From: Sipunculus nudus
Taxonomy: Eukaryota; Annelida; Sipuncula; Golfingiida; Sipunculidae
Length of the DNA: 64,000 nucleotides
NCBI GenBank assembly: GCA_026874595.1
Contig: CM049315.1
Location: forward strand, 59,146,889-59,210,888
Reading direction: 5' to 3'
Each line of letters opens with the position of its first letter. The stretch's first letter is position 1. The translations under genes were made by a program, and so were the position numbers. Below, in pieces: positions 48,228 to 59,404 of the stretch. Below the pieces are notes generated by a model. The model was not told the DNA's origin. It worked only from the letters and a program-made list of their open reading frames with translations, and made no database searches.

Positions 48228-48460
48228 TATTTGTAGATATATTTTATATGGATTGTACAATTAGTTATAACAACTATAACAAGCCCTTCTCCATGACTCG
48301 AATTTTTGGCGTTCGGTAGTATATAGGGTATGAGGAAATCAGAGAACACGGAGAAAACAACCGTCCTTGGAAGGACCACTACAACCCACTCTGGTATGAA
48401 CGAGTTTAATCAGATCTGGGGTTTTTGAGATAGATGAGCGTCTCACCACTCGATTGTCCA
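48228..48460 (-). repeat. tRNA-derived SINE, copy 3 (decayed)
   Basis: The tail (minus strand ACAATCCATATAAAATATAT) and body (CCACTACAACCCACT on the plus strand, GGAGAACACGGAGAAAACAA) match copy 1. The tRNA-like head and B box are degraded. Confidence 0.65.
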
Positions 48461-48984
48461 CATCATTACATTGAAACAGATATGGGGCTGAAATACTTAA
48501 AAATAATGTATATTTCAAATGTCAGCACAGTTTTATTAATGCATATGATATTTCCCAATTGCACTAAAAATTTTGCATGAAAGTTACGTTGATCGCAGAA
48601 TCTAAATACATGTATGTTGGTTTCAAATATCTATTGATTAGTGTTTATTGACACATCAAGTTCTTAATTTTATTTTAGATTTTGACATAGAAGTTTCTTG
48701 CGCCATCAACTCTTCAAAGCAATTAAATTTATCAGCATGTAAATAAAGGGAAATTAAAGTTGCAATCGAAACTGTTCTAAAATTCAAGCATGAAAATGCA
48801 AGACAAAACAGACTAAACTAGCCCAGGAATTAACACTTTCATTTGAGAACAATCACAAAGTATGCAATTGCTCAGCAGAACTCAGCAAATAATGTTTGCT
48901 CTTCGATGTGCTAGACAAAGGCAAATTTAGCATAATTTCAAAATCAACAAAACCAGAATTCAACCATAGAGTCATAATACATAC

Positions 48985-49235
48985 TTGAAACCCTTATAAA
49001 TGAATTTCTTGACCCCGAAAACATAGAAATAGTGCACTTGCAATGCATTCTAGGACAAATATAACCGGATATATTGATATTTTATAATCCGCCATCTTGG
49101 ATTTTGACCAAGATAGAGTGAATTCCGCTTGGCCCCTACATCTGAAAATATTGAGTATGGTCTGTACAACTGTTATGCCAAGTTTTATGCTTCTTTCATT
49201 TTTTGCACAATTCTTCTCTTAACAGCTGGACTATG
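48985..49235 (-). repeat. Inverted-repeat family, copy 3 (opposite orientation)
   Basis: The reverse complement of copy 2 is recognisable: CACTTGCAATGCATTCTAGG, CCGCCATCTTGGATTTTGAC, and TTCTTTCATTTTTTGCACAA. With copies 1 and 2 it brackets about 2.9 kb as an inverted repeat, so the whole 45.4-49.2 kb block may be a foldback-type insertion. Confidence 0.65.
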
Positions 49236-49337
49236 TGGAAAACATCAACTTTCCAACGGACTTGTACACATTGAAAAAATTGTTTTCAGTGCACACGATT
49301 GACTGTCTGAGACAAGCGGAAAGGAGTTGTTATTACG

Positions 49338-49354
49338 CCCCCCCCCCCCCCCCC
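49338..49354. repeat. Poly-C tract
   Basis: 17 consecutive C, just 3' of the last recognisable CoA-ligase relic exon. Such runs are prone to length error, so the reading frame across it should not be trusted. Confidence 0.9.
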
Positions 49355-49719
49355 GCATTCTGTTGATGTTATATTATTCTTTTCTTTAGACGTGTGAGTG
49401 GGTTGCAAGATGAATGCCTTCAGCATTCTCCTCATTATTTTTCCAGATGCAGTTCTCGGTACCTGGTCGATGAACTTTACTCCTCCCCTTAACTTTTTGT
49501 AGGGAGCAACCCGTTCTGGAACAAAAGGCGGGAATTCATGCCATTATGATAACTTGTAAACTATGTTTTGGCCCTTTTTATTATTTACTGCATATTGGTA
49601 CGAAGGCCGATATTGCTGCACGAAATCAAATCATATTCTTCCACGCAGCTCAGAATATAAATCGCAGTGGCATTATTTCAGGTTTCCAAGGAATTCGTCG
49701 TCGTCGGCGTCTGTGTCAT

Positions 49720-50640
49720 TTCTTATGAACGCTATAACTTTTGCACGACTCAACATTTTTTCATGGAATTTTAAATTTAAAATATTGTTTCTGCCAATAT
49801 CTCGGACGACTTTGAAAACTGGTGACCTTGACCTTCATCATCAAGGTCAAATAGGCCGACATTGAATTTTTGTGCGAACCAAATAACTTTTGTAGTATCG
49901 CATATTATTTAAATTTTAAATACTAATTTATTTAATCAAGTTCTTTGAGGGGCAAAACTGATGGCCTTGACCTGGATCTTCAAGGTCAATTCAGCCAAAA
50001 TAGAAATTATTTGTGGACATTATAACTTTTGAACTTCTCAAGATATTATCATAAAATTCGACTCGTGAAATGTCTCTACCGAAATTTTGGACAAGTTCGA
50101 AAAATAGTGACCTTGACCTTCAACATCATGGACAAATAGACCGAAATAGAATTATTTGCGAACCCCATTACTTTAGAAGTAGTGCATAATTTTTCCTCAA
50201 ATTTGAAACACTAATTGTTTTAATCAAGTCCCTTGAGTAGCTCGAGAACTGGTGACCTTGACCTTGATTTCAAGGTCAAATCAGCCAGAATAAGAATTAT
50301 TTTTGAACGGTATAACTTTTGATCCACTCGATATATTTTCATGAAATTCAACCTGTGAAATGTCTCGGATTTTTTTAAAAACCGCTGACCCTGACATTCA
50401 TTATCAAAGTCAAATTGGGTGAAATAATTTATTTTTGAGAACCCCATAACTTTTGAAGTATCACATATTTTTTTCCTAAAAATATGAAACACTAATTATT
50501 ATAATCAAGTTCCTTGAGGAGCTCGGAAACTGGTGACCGTGACCTTGATTTTCAAGGTCAAATCAGCCAGAATGGAAATAATTTTTGAACTCTGTTACTT
50601 TTGAAGTGGTCTTTATTTCTTTCCTAAAACTTAGGGATAG
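49720..50640 (+). repeat. Higher-order tandem array with TGACCTTGACCTT palindromes
   Basis: Six units of about 140 bp, with the TGACCTTGA (or variant) start at 49823, 49962, 50108, 50253, 50386 and 50534. Odd units share TTTGAAGTAT and CGAACC; even units share TTTAATCAAGTTCCTTGA and CAGCCA, so the true period is a dimer of about 280-290 bp. In most units TGACCTTGACCTT is followed within a few bases by TCAAGGTCAA, making a hairpin. TCAAGGTCA is also the consensus half-site of SF-1/ERR-type nuclear receptors; relevance is unproven. The array occupies the region where missing ligase exons should be. Confidence 0.85.
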
Positions 50641-51916
50641 GAACCCCGTAGGGAGGGGACACATATATTTGTTTTTGCATTGGATAAAAAAACAACCCAT
50701 ATCTAAATTTTACAGGAAATTCCCTGGTTCTTAATAAAATTATAGGTTTCAAGGTCCAATTATCCCCTATATCTCTCACTATATAGTCATAATTTCATAT
50801 TTGCATGGAGATTTACACAAAACTTCCTTGGATATTGCGTAAGAGGATTTGAGGCCTAGCGGATACAATTTGTATCCTGTCTGTCTCCTGATTCCATCTG
50901 GTCTATGGTGTCTGGGTCCACTATCTGAAAAATAAGAAATTCATGTGTCGTCCAGAGGATTAATATCCAACAGAAAAGTGGATTATACAGATTTAATTCC
51001 TATATGTTCTAAGCAGCCCTGATGGGAATAGAAGCCTCTCCTTGTCATACACATTTCTTCTCCACTATCAGACAAATTTAAATCATCTTAACGTATGGTA
51101 TAAGAACATCTTTACTATATTTCGACAACAAAGGTGTTTTCTGAAACAGGCGCAGTGTTAGAATATTTTCAAAGTGAGGGCTCAGTAGCCAACATTTGCT
51201 TATCTAGACCAATGCTTTCTGACAGTTGCTGCGAGTTGTCACGGATATCCTATTAAATAAAAGAACAATGTGGTTTGAAGAGTTTCTTTATTGTTCTCTT
51301 TGATTGTGTAAGGTGAATCACTTTACATACAAAGATAAAAAAGATTTAAATATGTGGCCTTTTTTGTGATTAGAGTTTTCAAAGGACCACAGGTAGTGGA
51401 GACTCAGGGCAAATATCATTTTTGAACAAACCTCTATACTCTCAGTAAAGGGAGTAGACGATATGCAATTTTTTTAGCTAAAATACTTTCTATTGATCCG
51501 ATTTTTTTTAAAGTGAGAACATCAATTGTAGCAAATGACAACCATTTAAATATGAAACTATAAATAAGAATAACGGTAATGTGACAGGGAAAGATGTGTT
51601 AATATGACATTTTCTAAACCTAAGGTTTACCATAAAATTTGCTGATTATTCAAAGTGAAGTCAGGGCACGTATAAGTAATTAAGACAGAAGAGAATTCGA
51701 GCATATTTATATATCCAGTAAGTAACTGGATCTTTCACGCTAGTTTCCTATTTGTGAATCCGCTCCTTTGCTTAGAATCTTCTTAATTTACCGATTATAA
51801 TATGATAGAGTAGCCCATTTAAATAAACAATACTGGTCAACAAGTAGTGATGAAATTATAATTTTTCCCATTAACCAAACCGCTCAAATAAGTAAGGCAC
51901 TTAAAGAAGATATGTC
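50641..51916. other. Ligase-relic intron DNA
   Basis: Apart from the exon remnant near 50855-50924, this is AT-rich and nothing is recognised. No coding sequence was found for the missing C-terminal ligase portion. Confidence 0.4.
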
Positions 51917-53061
51917 TCAGTTCCCGGAAGTGCTGTACCTGCGGATCCGTCTGTAAACCCAGCGCCCGGGCCTGTTGCGCCTATCAGCTCTGTCAGCCCA
52001 TACCCTAAGTAAAATACACGTAAATGTAATTGCCTTATATATCATTGATCTGTCAGAAGTCTTTTCCTCTTACCAAAAGTCCAACCCCAAGCATTTTCTA
52101 AGGCTTAAAAATTTAATCTTATCATATTCCTCAGAAAGACATTTAATATATGACAAATTAAACATAAATAATCAATTTTTCGTGGTATTAATACGTCGGA
52201 TAAATTCATATTTTAATTTTTACAAAAATGAAAAAATTAACTGACACGGGTGTAATAATCAGATAAGACTGAAAAGGGGTTAAAAATCACCAATACCTTG
52301 TGGTACACCGACGAGCGCAAATTTTGCTTGTAAGGCCAGAGCTGTTCTCTACTTCAGGGGTGCACCTCCACAACCCACGATCTTAAAACTGGTGATATCG
52401 TACTTGTTTACTAGCGGGCTCTTCAAGATCAAACTGACGATAGGTGGCACCACAGTCACGTGCATGACCTGTATGGAGACCAATCATTATTTCAGAAGGC
52501 CTATGACTTTTATACAATGCGTCATCAAGCTGTTGGATATTTTAAGAAAATATTTTACTAAATGGTTTTAATGGTGTTTGATGATGAAAATAGTCTATGT
52601 TTACAAATGACTGCAACATTGCACAACATATATTTCCCTGAAATCTTGTACTGCTAGCAAGAATGGTTCTGGAAGAAACCTTGGTAACATCACGAGAGAT
52701 CCATGGCTACGCAGGGAAAGGAGGACCCCAAACATACCCGTGACGTGAAACATGGGGAGACACAGCAGGGCCGGAGGACGTGGAGAAGATGGTGGAAGGA
52801 TATGACTGAAAACAATATGTTTGAATAGGGGCTTGAATGCTTAACTGTGTTTTCCGCTGATAAGATAGTCATTTCATTAAATTTCTCTTGGGACAAACAA
52901 ACTATGTCTTATTGTGTGATTGTTATGAATCCTGTAAATTAATCATACTGGTGAAACGGTTTTCTTAAAAAAAAATCATAATATTTTTATTTGGTGTTAC
53001 GCAAACCACCGGTTCCAAAACACACACAAAAGCGTAAAACTGAGAGTGAATTGGTCTTAAA

Positions 53062-53729
53062 TAGGGGTGCGCGATATTTTCGGTATATCGCCAAACGGTG
53101 TTTTTAGATTTTGCATATCGCAATATAGTTTTTAAAAAGTGGATATTTTTCGATATTTTGTTACATGTGCCAACATTTTTTTTTTCAAAGTATAAATAAT
53201 GTTTCGGTAAGAAATCTATACGTCTAAATGGATCGGTTTGAATGACAAGCTTAAAGTGAAATCCGCCACCGTGTCTTTAGTAGTAAATGTTCAAGTAGGC
53301 CTGATATACCACAAATCAAAGGAAATTTGCATGTCTGCTCGATGACTTTTGATATACGCACCATATACCTATCTTCACATATAACTAAACTAAACCGCAG
53401 TCATGCAGGAATCTCTAATTGCAAGTTAGTTGTACATGCATGTGAGGCTTAAAGATCTGAGTACATCAGTAAGTAAAACATGTATTGCCATATTTCGTGT
53501 TTGAGATAAACTTATCTGCATAAACTTTTTTGTGTCATTATATCTAACATGATAAAGGATTATATTAATATCAAAATTGGATATGTTTCTTTACTTATAT
53601 GTAATTAAGAAATCGGACCCATTTCCTTTAGATTTAATGCAATGGAAATATCGCCATTCGCATCACAAAACACTCCCACATATGGCAATTTATTGCAATA
53701 ACGACATTTATATGCAATACCCAGCCCTT
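53062..53729 (+). mobile_element. Non-autonomous hAT-like element, copy 2
   Basis: Begins TAGGGGTGCGCGATAT and ends ATACCCAGCCCTT, an imperfect inverted repeat. Shares CCGCCACCGTGTCTTTAG and ATGTTCAAGTAGGCCTGATA with 4419-5297, same orientation. It is inserted between two exons of the ligase relic. Confidence 0.65.
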
Positions 53730-54205
53730 CTCTTTAACTGATATAGAGCCTGTTTGTTTACCTAAATAGTGTTGCGAATTCCCTGATCCTTATAGCTTTT
53801 TACCTTGTTTTTTATACATTTTATTATTTTTTATTAATTTTATTAACACTGAAGTATTGAGCATTATAACTTACTTTAACTATGACAGACTGTTGATGAC
53901 GTTCTGATGGGTCAGCATCACTCCCTTCGGCAGACAAGTGGTTCCACTGTAATACGGCAGGAGCGCCACTTGTTGCTTCGGGTCAAAGCTGACAGATGGC
54001 AGCCCTGTCTGTTGCATGCTGGAGCGGAGTTTCAGAATTGAATCAAACGTGACATGGCTGTCATGGTGACCTGTGACAATAATTCTCTAAAAAAACATAC
54101 AATCTATGCAATCGGTTCAAAGTTAAAGAATAGATTAAACACTATGTAAAACAAACAGGTTGTGCAACATGGAGGGTTTTTCTTTTCCTTTCAAATCGTC
54201 TACAG

Positions 54206-54317
54206 ATGAAATCCGTCACCATGTCTTGGACTCTATGACGAACGTTATCATTGTTCACGAGAAACTGGTTGCAACTTGGGAACAGGCTCTCGCCGGAATG
54301 CCATCTGCTAAGTTAAG
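54206..54317 (+). pseudogene. Ligase exon lying inverted within the relic
   Basis: The plus strand has a strong acceptor (TTTTTCTTTTCC pyrimidine tract, TCTACAG), a 112-nt open exon and a GTGCAA donor. It reads EIRHHVLDSMTNVIIVHEKL and then VATWEQALAGMPSAKL. This resembles the ANL segment that should directly precede the minus-strand 53875-54084 exon, which begins RIIVTG. The phases fit: it ends with two bases of a codon (AG) and the next exon supplies A through a TTAGAG acceptor. All other ligase exons are on the minus strand, so this exon has been inverted locally, or the assembly is rearranged here. Homology is judged by eye and is moderate. Confidence 0.55.
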
Positions 54318-55228
54318 GTGCAACTTAAATCAAAATTTCAAGATGATAATAAGTTCACATAACTGAATCAAAATTGATTATTCAGATTAACTATGATGTG
54401 TAGGCCTTGTAAGACCGCTGATCTCAAAACTGAAATAGATTTGATTCGCTCGAACAGGGAGTTATGCCACTTCATTCAATAGCCTTGTTCGTTTAAAAAA
54501 AAAATGACAAAGCGGCGGTCTGTCGTGTCGTAGCTAGGGAGAGCCTTGCTCAGAAGAAGATAGGAATTTCAATTTTGATGCATTCTCTACTGTGCTAGTA
54601 TGTCGGAGTGCAATGAGTTGCATATACAGTAGAGCATCATTTTTCAAATCACCATTTATCCGAAAAAAATCGTTAACCCGAAATAAAAAAAATATAGAAC
54701 TTAAGTTTGACCATTATCCGAAACCCAAACAAAATCGGTGCCTGACCAGCTGAATTTACCGGGAACCGTAGTTTTAAGGGAGGTTCTGCCAGATTTGGTT
54801 AGCACCGACCCCCTTGGGTGGTATTTATTAAATTTAATACAAGGCCAGATTCAGTTTTTTTTATGATCATGTGTCACACTGACTTTCTTGTTATGGCCTG
54901 ATTATACAGAACGCATATAGGCGCAGAGTCGATGCTGGACCCCACATAGAAACTGTTTTTTTTTTCATTGTTAGCACAAAGAGGAAGTTACATGCATGGA
55001 ACTATTAATATTTTAATGAAACATCAGCTATAGGGTGGTTCGTGTTTATAAATTTATCTTTAAATGTACATAATTTTGTAACGACCTGCTTATCACATAA
55101 TGTCAAATGTAAAAGATAGAACGGCGACCAATACAGGCCTGAAGTCAACTCAGACTAATTGGGACTACTAAACTTTATTGAACTTGATGAGCAGCAACCA
55201 CTTTATGAACCACTTACGCTAAACGTAC
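54318..55228. other. Region where ligase N-terminal exon(s) are missing
   Basis: Neither strand shows the expected segment of about 60 residues between exon 1 and the inverted exon. The DNA is AT-rich and nothing was recognised. Confidence 0.4.
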
Positions 55229-55327
55229 CAGGTTGAGCCTTTCAGGATGATCGTCCAAAGATGCAAGAATATACGCAGGCAAAGACACGTTCGGTATTAC
55301 AGCCAGTGCGGGCCCCGTGGCTGCCAT

Positions 55328-55914
55328 GTTATACACTTGAACTTAATTCCCTTGTCTGACATAAAGTTATGCCTTGTTGGCTCATGACAGCTCATTCGCT
55401 TACCACACGTGGCCAAATTTAGAAACCTACCAACTGAGCATATCTATTTTATATACCGAGTCGGTGAGGGAAGAACTGAGATAGAATCATTCGGGCTTAG
55501 TACTATCATGCAGTGACACACAGATTACGCCTTAATTACCCGTGGGGCATCTGTAGTAATAATTCATGATAGAGTGCGCAGGAATTTTATACCATTGGCT
55601 CAGGACAATCCATTTTTAAAAGCGCTTCGTGTTTCTGCTTCCTATCATATAAAGTGATTTGTTTTCAAACACTAACAGTACCGCATAACCTAGAAACGCC
55701 CCTTTATCCCCTATATCTTTATCATGAGGCCCGTGTAGGACTCTGTTCAAATGTTCTGTGAAAATATTCTATACAGAAATTGGTTTTAAAATCATGTTTG
55801 GGCCCATATTTGTGGCGTACAGCGTTCGTGTATGTTGGACACTGGCTCTGAAGTTTAGTTTGTTTCTTCAAGTTTCTATCATGATTAACTAGCTTGTAAG
55901 TTTAATTCTTTTGA
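55328..55914. other. Upstream flank of the ligase relic
   Basis: No coding sequence, TATA box at a suitable distance, or repeat recognised. Confidence 0.4.
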
Positions 55915-57358
55915 ATCAGTGGAATTATCAGAGTGTATGGAGTATCTGATGTTAAGGTTTCTGTTGAAGGTTGTTTAAGCACCAGTTATCATATCATGGA
56001 ACAAGAAGTTAAGGATGGTTTTCTAGTAAGGGAATATATAATGCCTCTAACTGAGATTTGGCGTAAGTGTCCTGCAATAATTGGATGTAACATTCTTAGA
56101 TAACTATATCTAGTCTCACCAATGACTCCACAATGTCAGTCCTAGATGTATATGACCAGGCGGTGTGTTCTAGCAATCACAGTGCTGTGTCTGACAGCCA
56201 GTAGGGACTGTATACAGCTGAGCGTCATGTACCAGTGTACAAGGGCCTGTATTGCTACTTGAGTGGCAGCTGAGAATCAGACAAGTCAGTTTTGTTAGTG
56301 ATAGCAGTTCAAATATAACAGGGTTGATTTTTGTGACATATGATGGGTGCTATGCTTCCAAAAAGGGGCGTGTTCTTTTTCCTGTTTGAATCCGAGGTAA
56401 ATCAAATGTTCTGCTGCCCGGAAATGTGTTACTGACTGACTCGTCTAAAGTAAATGATACAGTGGAAGATCATGTATCAGAGCCTGAAACAAGAAAGGGA
56501 CATGAAGCTGATCTGATAGTTGTTCGAGATGATGTAGCTAATAAAGAGTATTGTTTCCTACCAGGTGTAGTGTTAGATATACCAGAAGAATACATGGAAC
56601 AAACACTTCCCCTGATCAGACGGTGAAAACAAGCTTTTTAGGGGGTGACTTTGATCTTGGTCACTGTGACTTGATACCCCATAAGATTGATTGATTTGAT
56701 TGATCCTACCCCAGTAAGTTTACCCATCGCCGTATTCCACCATGCCAGGTGGAGGAGGTTGGGCCTCAACTTCAGAATATGCTTCACCAAAGTATTATCC
56801 GAAGATTCAGTTGTGCCTATGGAAGCCTGGTTGATCTTGTCAAAAAAAATCACGAAGTTCACTCCTCACTGAAAATTCAATAAGAAATGTGCCTCGGGGG
56901 CTTTCCCATCCTCCAAAGTCGAGGAAAGGTTTGAAGCTTTGGCAAGGTCAGTAATCTATACTGCTTGAGATTTTGCCCATGGTTACTTCTAGGTTACAGT
57001 GGATCCAAGTTCCACACCTGTCCTAGTCCTCACGGACGAATTCAGCAAAGTTGCACAAGCAGTACCTTGTCAGAATCAAACAGCTTCAATAATGTGGGAT
57101 CAGAGGTTTACAAATAATGGAATCCCTATGAGATTACGCTCTGACAGAGGTAGACATTTTTAGAGTGGTGTTATTAAAAAGCTTTGTTAACTCTTTGATG
57201 TCAATGTCATAGAACAACGCTTTATTAATTCAAGGTAATGCGATAACCGAGAGTTTAAATCAAACCCTTTGCAATTTGAATAAATCGATTCCTGCACGTA
57301 ATACGCGGAACTGGCCTGAACTGAAAGCATTTAGTGTTGTTGTACAATTCAAAGCCGC
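55915..57358 (+). pseudogene. Second Ty3/gypsy relic: protease, RT start, integrase core
   Basis: Usual gypsy order, unlike the relic at the left edge. A retropepsin C-terminal-like segment ends in PAIIGCNIL (to about 56100). A linker ORF of unknown content (56426-56626) follows. RT opens with RRIPPCQVEEV near 56725-56760, continues to LVDLVKK, and resumes as KVEERFEALA and DFAHGY near 56920-56990. At about 57000 it jumps straight into integrase: PVLVLTDEFSKVAQAVPCQN carries one Asp and LRSDRG the next. The RT palm and RNase H are therefore deleted. Stops and frameshifts are frequent. Integrase reaches NWPELKAFSVV at about 57340 and is then interrupted by the 44-bp array. Confidence 0.75.
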
Positions 57359-58765
57359 ACCTGGACGAGTAGTGTACATACCATACGAGTCTCTCCTCCC
57401 AATACTGGACGAGTAGTGTACATACCATACGAGTCTCTCCTCCCAATACTGGACGAGTAGTGTACATACCATACGAGTCTCTCCCCCAATTACTGGACGA
57501 GTAGTGTACATACCATACGAGTCTCTCCTCCAATTACTTGACGAGTAGTGTACATACCATACGAGTATGTACACTGGTATGTACACTATTCGTCCAGTAA
57601 TTGGAGGAGAGACTCGTATGGTATGTACACTACTCGTCAAGTAATTGGAGGAGAGACTCGTATGGTATGTACACTACTCGTCCAGTAATTGGGGGAGAGA
57701 CTCGTATGGTATGTACACTACTCGTCCAGTATTGGGAGGAGAGACTCGTATGGTATGTACACTACTCGTCCAGTATTGGGAGGAGAGACTCGTATGGTAT
57801 GTACACTACTCGTCCAGTATTGGGAGGAGAGACTCGTATGGTATGTACACTACTCGTCCAGTAATTGGAGGAGAGACTCGTATGGTATGTACACTACTCG
57901 TCCAGTATTGGGAGGAGAGACTCGTATGGTATGTACACTACTCGTCCAGTATTGGGAGGAGAGACTCGTATGGTATGTACACTACTCGTCCAGTAATTGG
58001 AGGAGAGACTCGTATGGTATGTACACTACTCGTCCAGTATTGGGAGGAGAGACTCGTATGGTATGTACACTACCTGGCAGTATTGGGAGGAGAGACTCGT
58101 ATGGTATGTACACTACTCGTCCAGCAATTGGAGGAGAGACACGTATGGTATGTACACCACTCGTCCAGTAATTGGAGGAGAGACTCGTATGGTATGTACA
58201 CTACTCGTCCAGTAATTGGAGATAAGACTCGTATGGTATGTACACTACTCGTCCAGTAATTGGAGGAGAGACTCGTATGGTATGTACACTACTCGTCCAG
58301 TAATTGGAGGAGAGACTCGTATGGTATGTACACTTCTCGTCCAGTAATTGGAGGAGAGACTCGTATGGTATGTACACTACTCGTCCAGTATTGGGAGGAG
58401 AGACTCGTATGGTATGTACACTACTCGTCCAGTATTAGGAGGAGAGACTCGTATGGTATGTACACTACTCGTCCAGTATTGGGAGGAGAGACTCGTATGG
58501 TATGTACACTACTCGTCCAGTAATTGGGGGAGAGACTCGTATGGTATGTACACTACTCGTCCAGTATTGGGAGGAGGGACTCGTATGGTATGTACACTAC
58601 TCGTCCAGTAATTGGAGGAGAGACTCGTATGGTATGTACACTACTCGTCCAGTATTGGGAGGAGAGACTCGTATGGTATGTACACTACTCGTCCAGTAAT
58701 TGGAGGAGAGACTCGTATGGTATGTACACTACTCGTCCAGTATTGGGAGGAGAGACTCGTATGGT
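57359..58765. repeat. Head-to-head 44-bp minisatellite (palindromic array)
   Basis: Unit: GAGACTCGTATGGTATGTAC then ACTACTCGTCCAGTATTGGG and AGGA, with an alternative CCAGTAATTGG version. About 4.5 units run in reverse orientation (57359-57565) and about 27 in forward orientation (57566-58765), meeting around a short palindromic centre (CATACGAGTATG, about 57560). Units are nearly identical, differing at a few sites. 44 is not a multiple of three, yet none of the three frames meets a stop in the unit, so several overlapping ORFs of up to 204 codons appear; these are artefacts. The array lies inside the integrase relic. Confidence 0.95.
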
Positions 58766-59110
58766 CATAAAAAACCATTCATTTTTGGCCAAAGACAGGA
58801 CCATCCTGATTCTTCCTGGTTTGGGATGAACATTTTTAATCAATCTTGGTCAGATACAGATGATGCAGAGAGCCGGACGTCTTCTGATTCAGTAATGGAC
58901 CTCTAAGTGTTGTCCTTTAGGTTCAGCCCTGTTCTGATTTAGTAATGGACATCCCAGTTAATGTTTTCATTTAAGTTCAATCCTGTTCTTCATGATGAAC
59001 AGCCTGATGCGGTTGTCGAGGATTACGAACCAGAGGTGCTACCAAAACGCTCTCGTAGTTCAAAGAAGGGCATGCACAGCAATCCCTAACACTTGCCTAG
59101 ATCTTTACTA
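58766..59110 (+). pseudogene. Pol C-terminal tail of the second gypsy relic
   Basis: After the array, coding-like sequence resumes: KKPFIFGQRQDHPDSSWFG resembles the integrase segment following its SPY(Y/F)LMFGR motif. EPEVLPKRSRSSKKGMHSNP, then a stop at about 59088, matches the charged pol tail (RRSTR...HSNP) common in this group. The array therefore splits one pol gene. Confidence 0.55.
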
Positions 59111-59404
59111 TCATATACCGTATAGTTGCTAACTGCAAGGCACTTTGCTAGGTTGCGAGTACTCTCGCTGTGTTTAGCGTTGAGAGAGAGCGACATGCAC
59201 ACATTCTTGGGTAAGTTAAGTAGGAGTGAGAGACTGCATACAGTTAGACTGTTAAAATAACTGCCTAAAGTAAGTCGAATGCAGTTCGAATTATTCTTTA
59301 TGTTTAAGAAGTAAGCTCATTCGATTTATTTGTTACGCTCATTAGAAACAGAGAACGTCTGAATTTATGAAATTACACTTTTTCAAGTCACCATATTATT
59401 ATCA
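59111..59404. other. Post-pol sequence without recognised features
   Basis: About 300 bp between the pol tail and the SGNH relic. No LTR start or polypurine tract could be identified. Confidence 0.4.

Larger units (their letters stand above)
49395..55327 (-). pseudogene. 4-coumarate-CoA-ligase-like acyl-CoA synthetase (ANL) relic
   Basis: ANL enzymes form acyl-AMP then acyl-CoA. Exons recognised 5' to 3' on the minus strand: 55229-55327 (MAATGPALAVIPNVSLPAYI start, donor GTACGT); 53875-54084 with the ATP-binding motif SGTTCLPKGVMLTH; about 52637-52805 with LPMFHVTGMFGVLL; 52297-52468 with VMHVTVVPPIVSLILKSPLV; about 51917-52004 with GYGLTELIGATGPG; about 50855-50924 with IVDPDTIDQ; and 49395-49515 with the C-terminal lysine motif RTASGKIMRR. 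Evidence of decay: TAG in the 53875 exon, TAG after GGAPLK in the 52297 exon, and no GT donor after the 52637 and 51917 exons. About 60 residues are missing after exon 1 and about 100 before the last exon. The usual Gly in SGTTGLPKG is Cys. One exon lies inverted at 54206. Intron phases otherwise agree. Confidence 0.85.

Noticed and set aside
49286-49395. Extension of the ligase C-terminus through a poly-G run to a TGA at 49286
   Set aside because: Homopolymer length is unreliable and the extension has no family counterpart.
54160-54366. Independent small plus-strand gene
   Set aside because: Better explained as an inverted ligase exon with its own splice signals than as a stand-alone gene.
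57359-58765. CRISPR-like array
   Set aside because: Units are contiguous without unique spacers and the genome is eukaryotic.
57601-58829. Several overlapping ORFs of up to 204 codons with a WYVHYSS-type repeat
   Set aside because: They are produced by the stop-free 44-bp minisatellite, are open in several frames at once, and the repeat also runs inverted.
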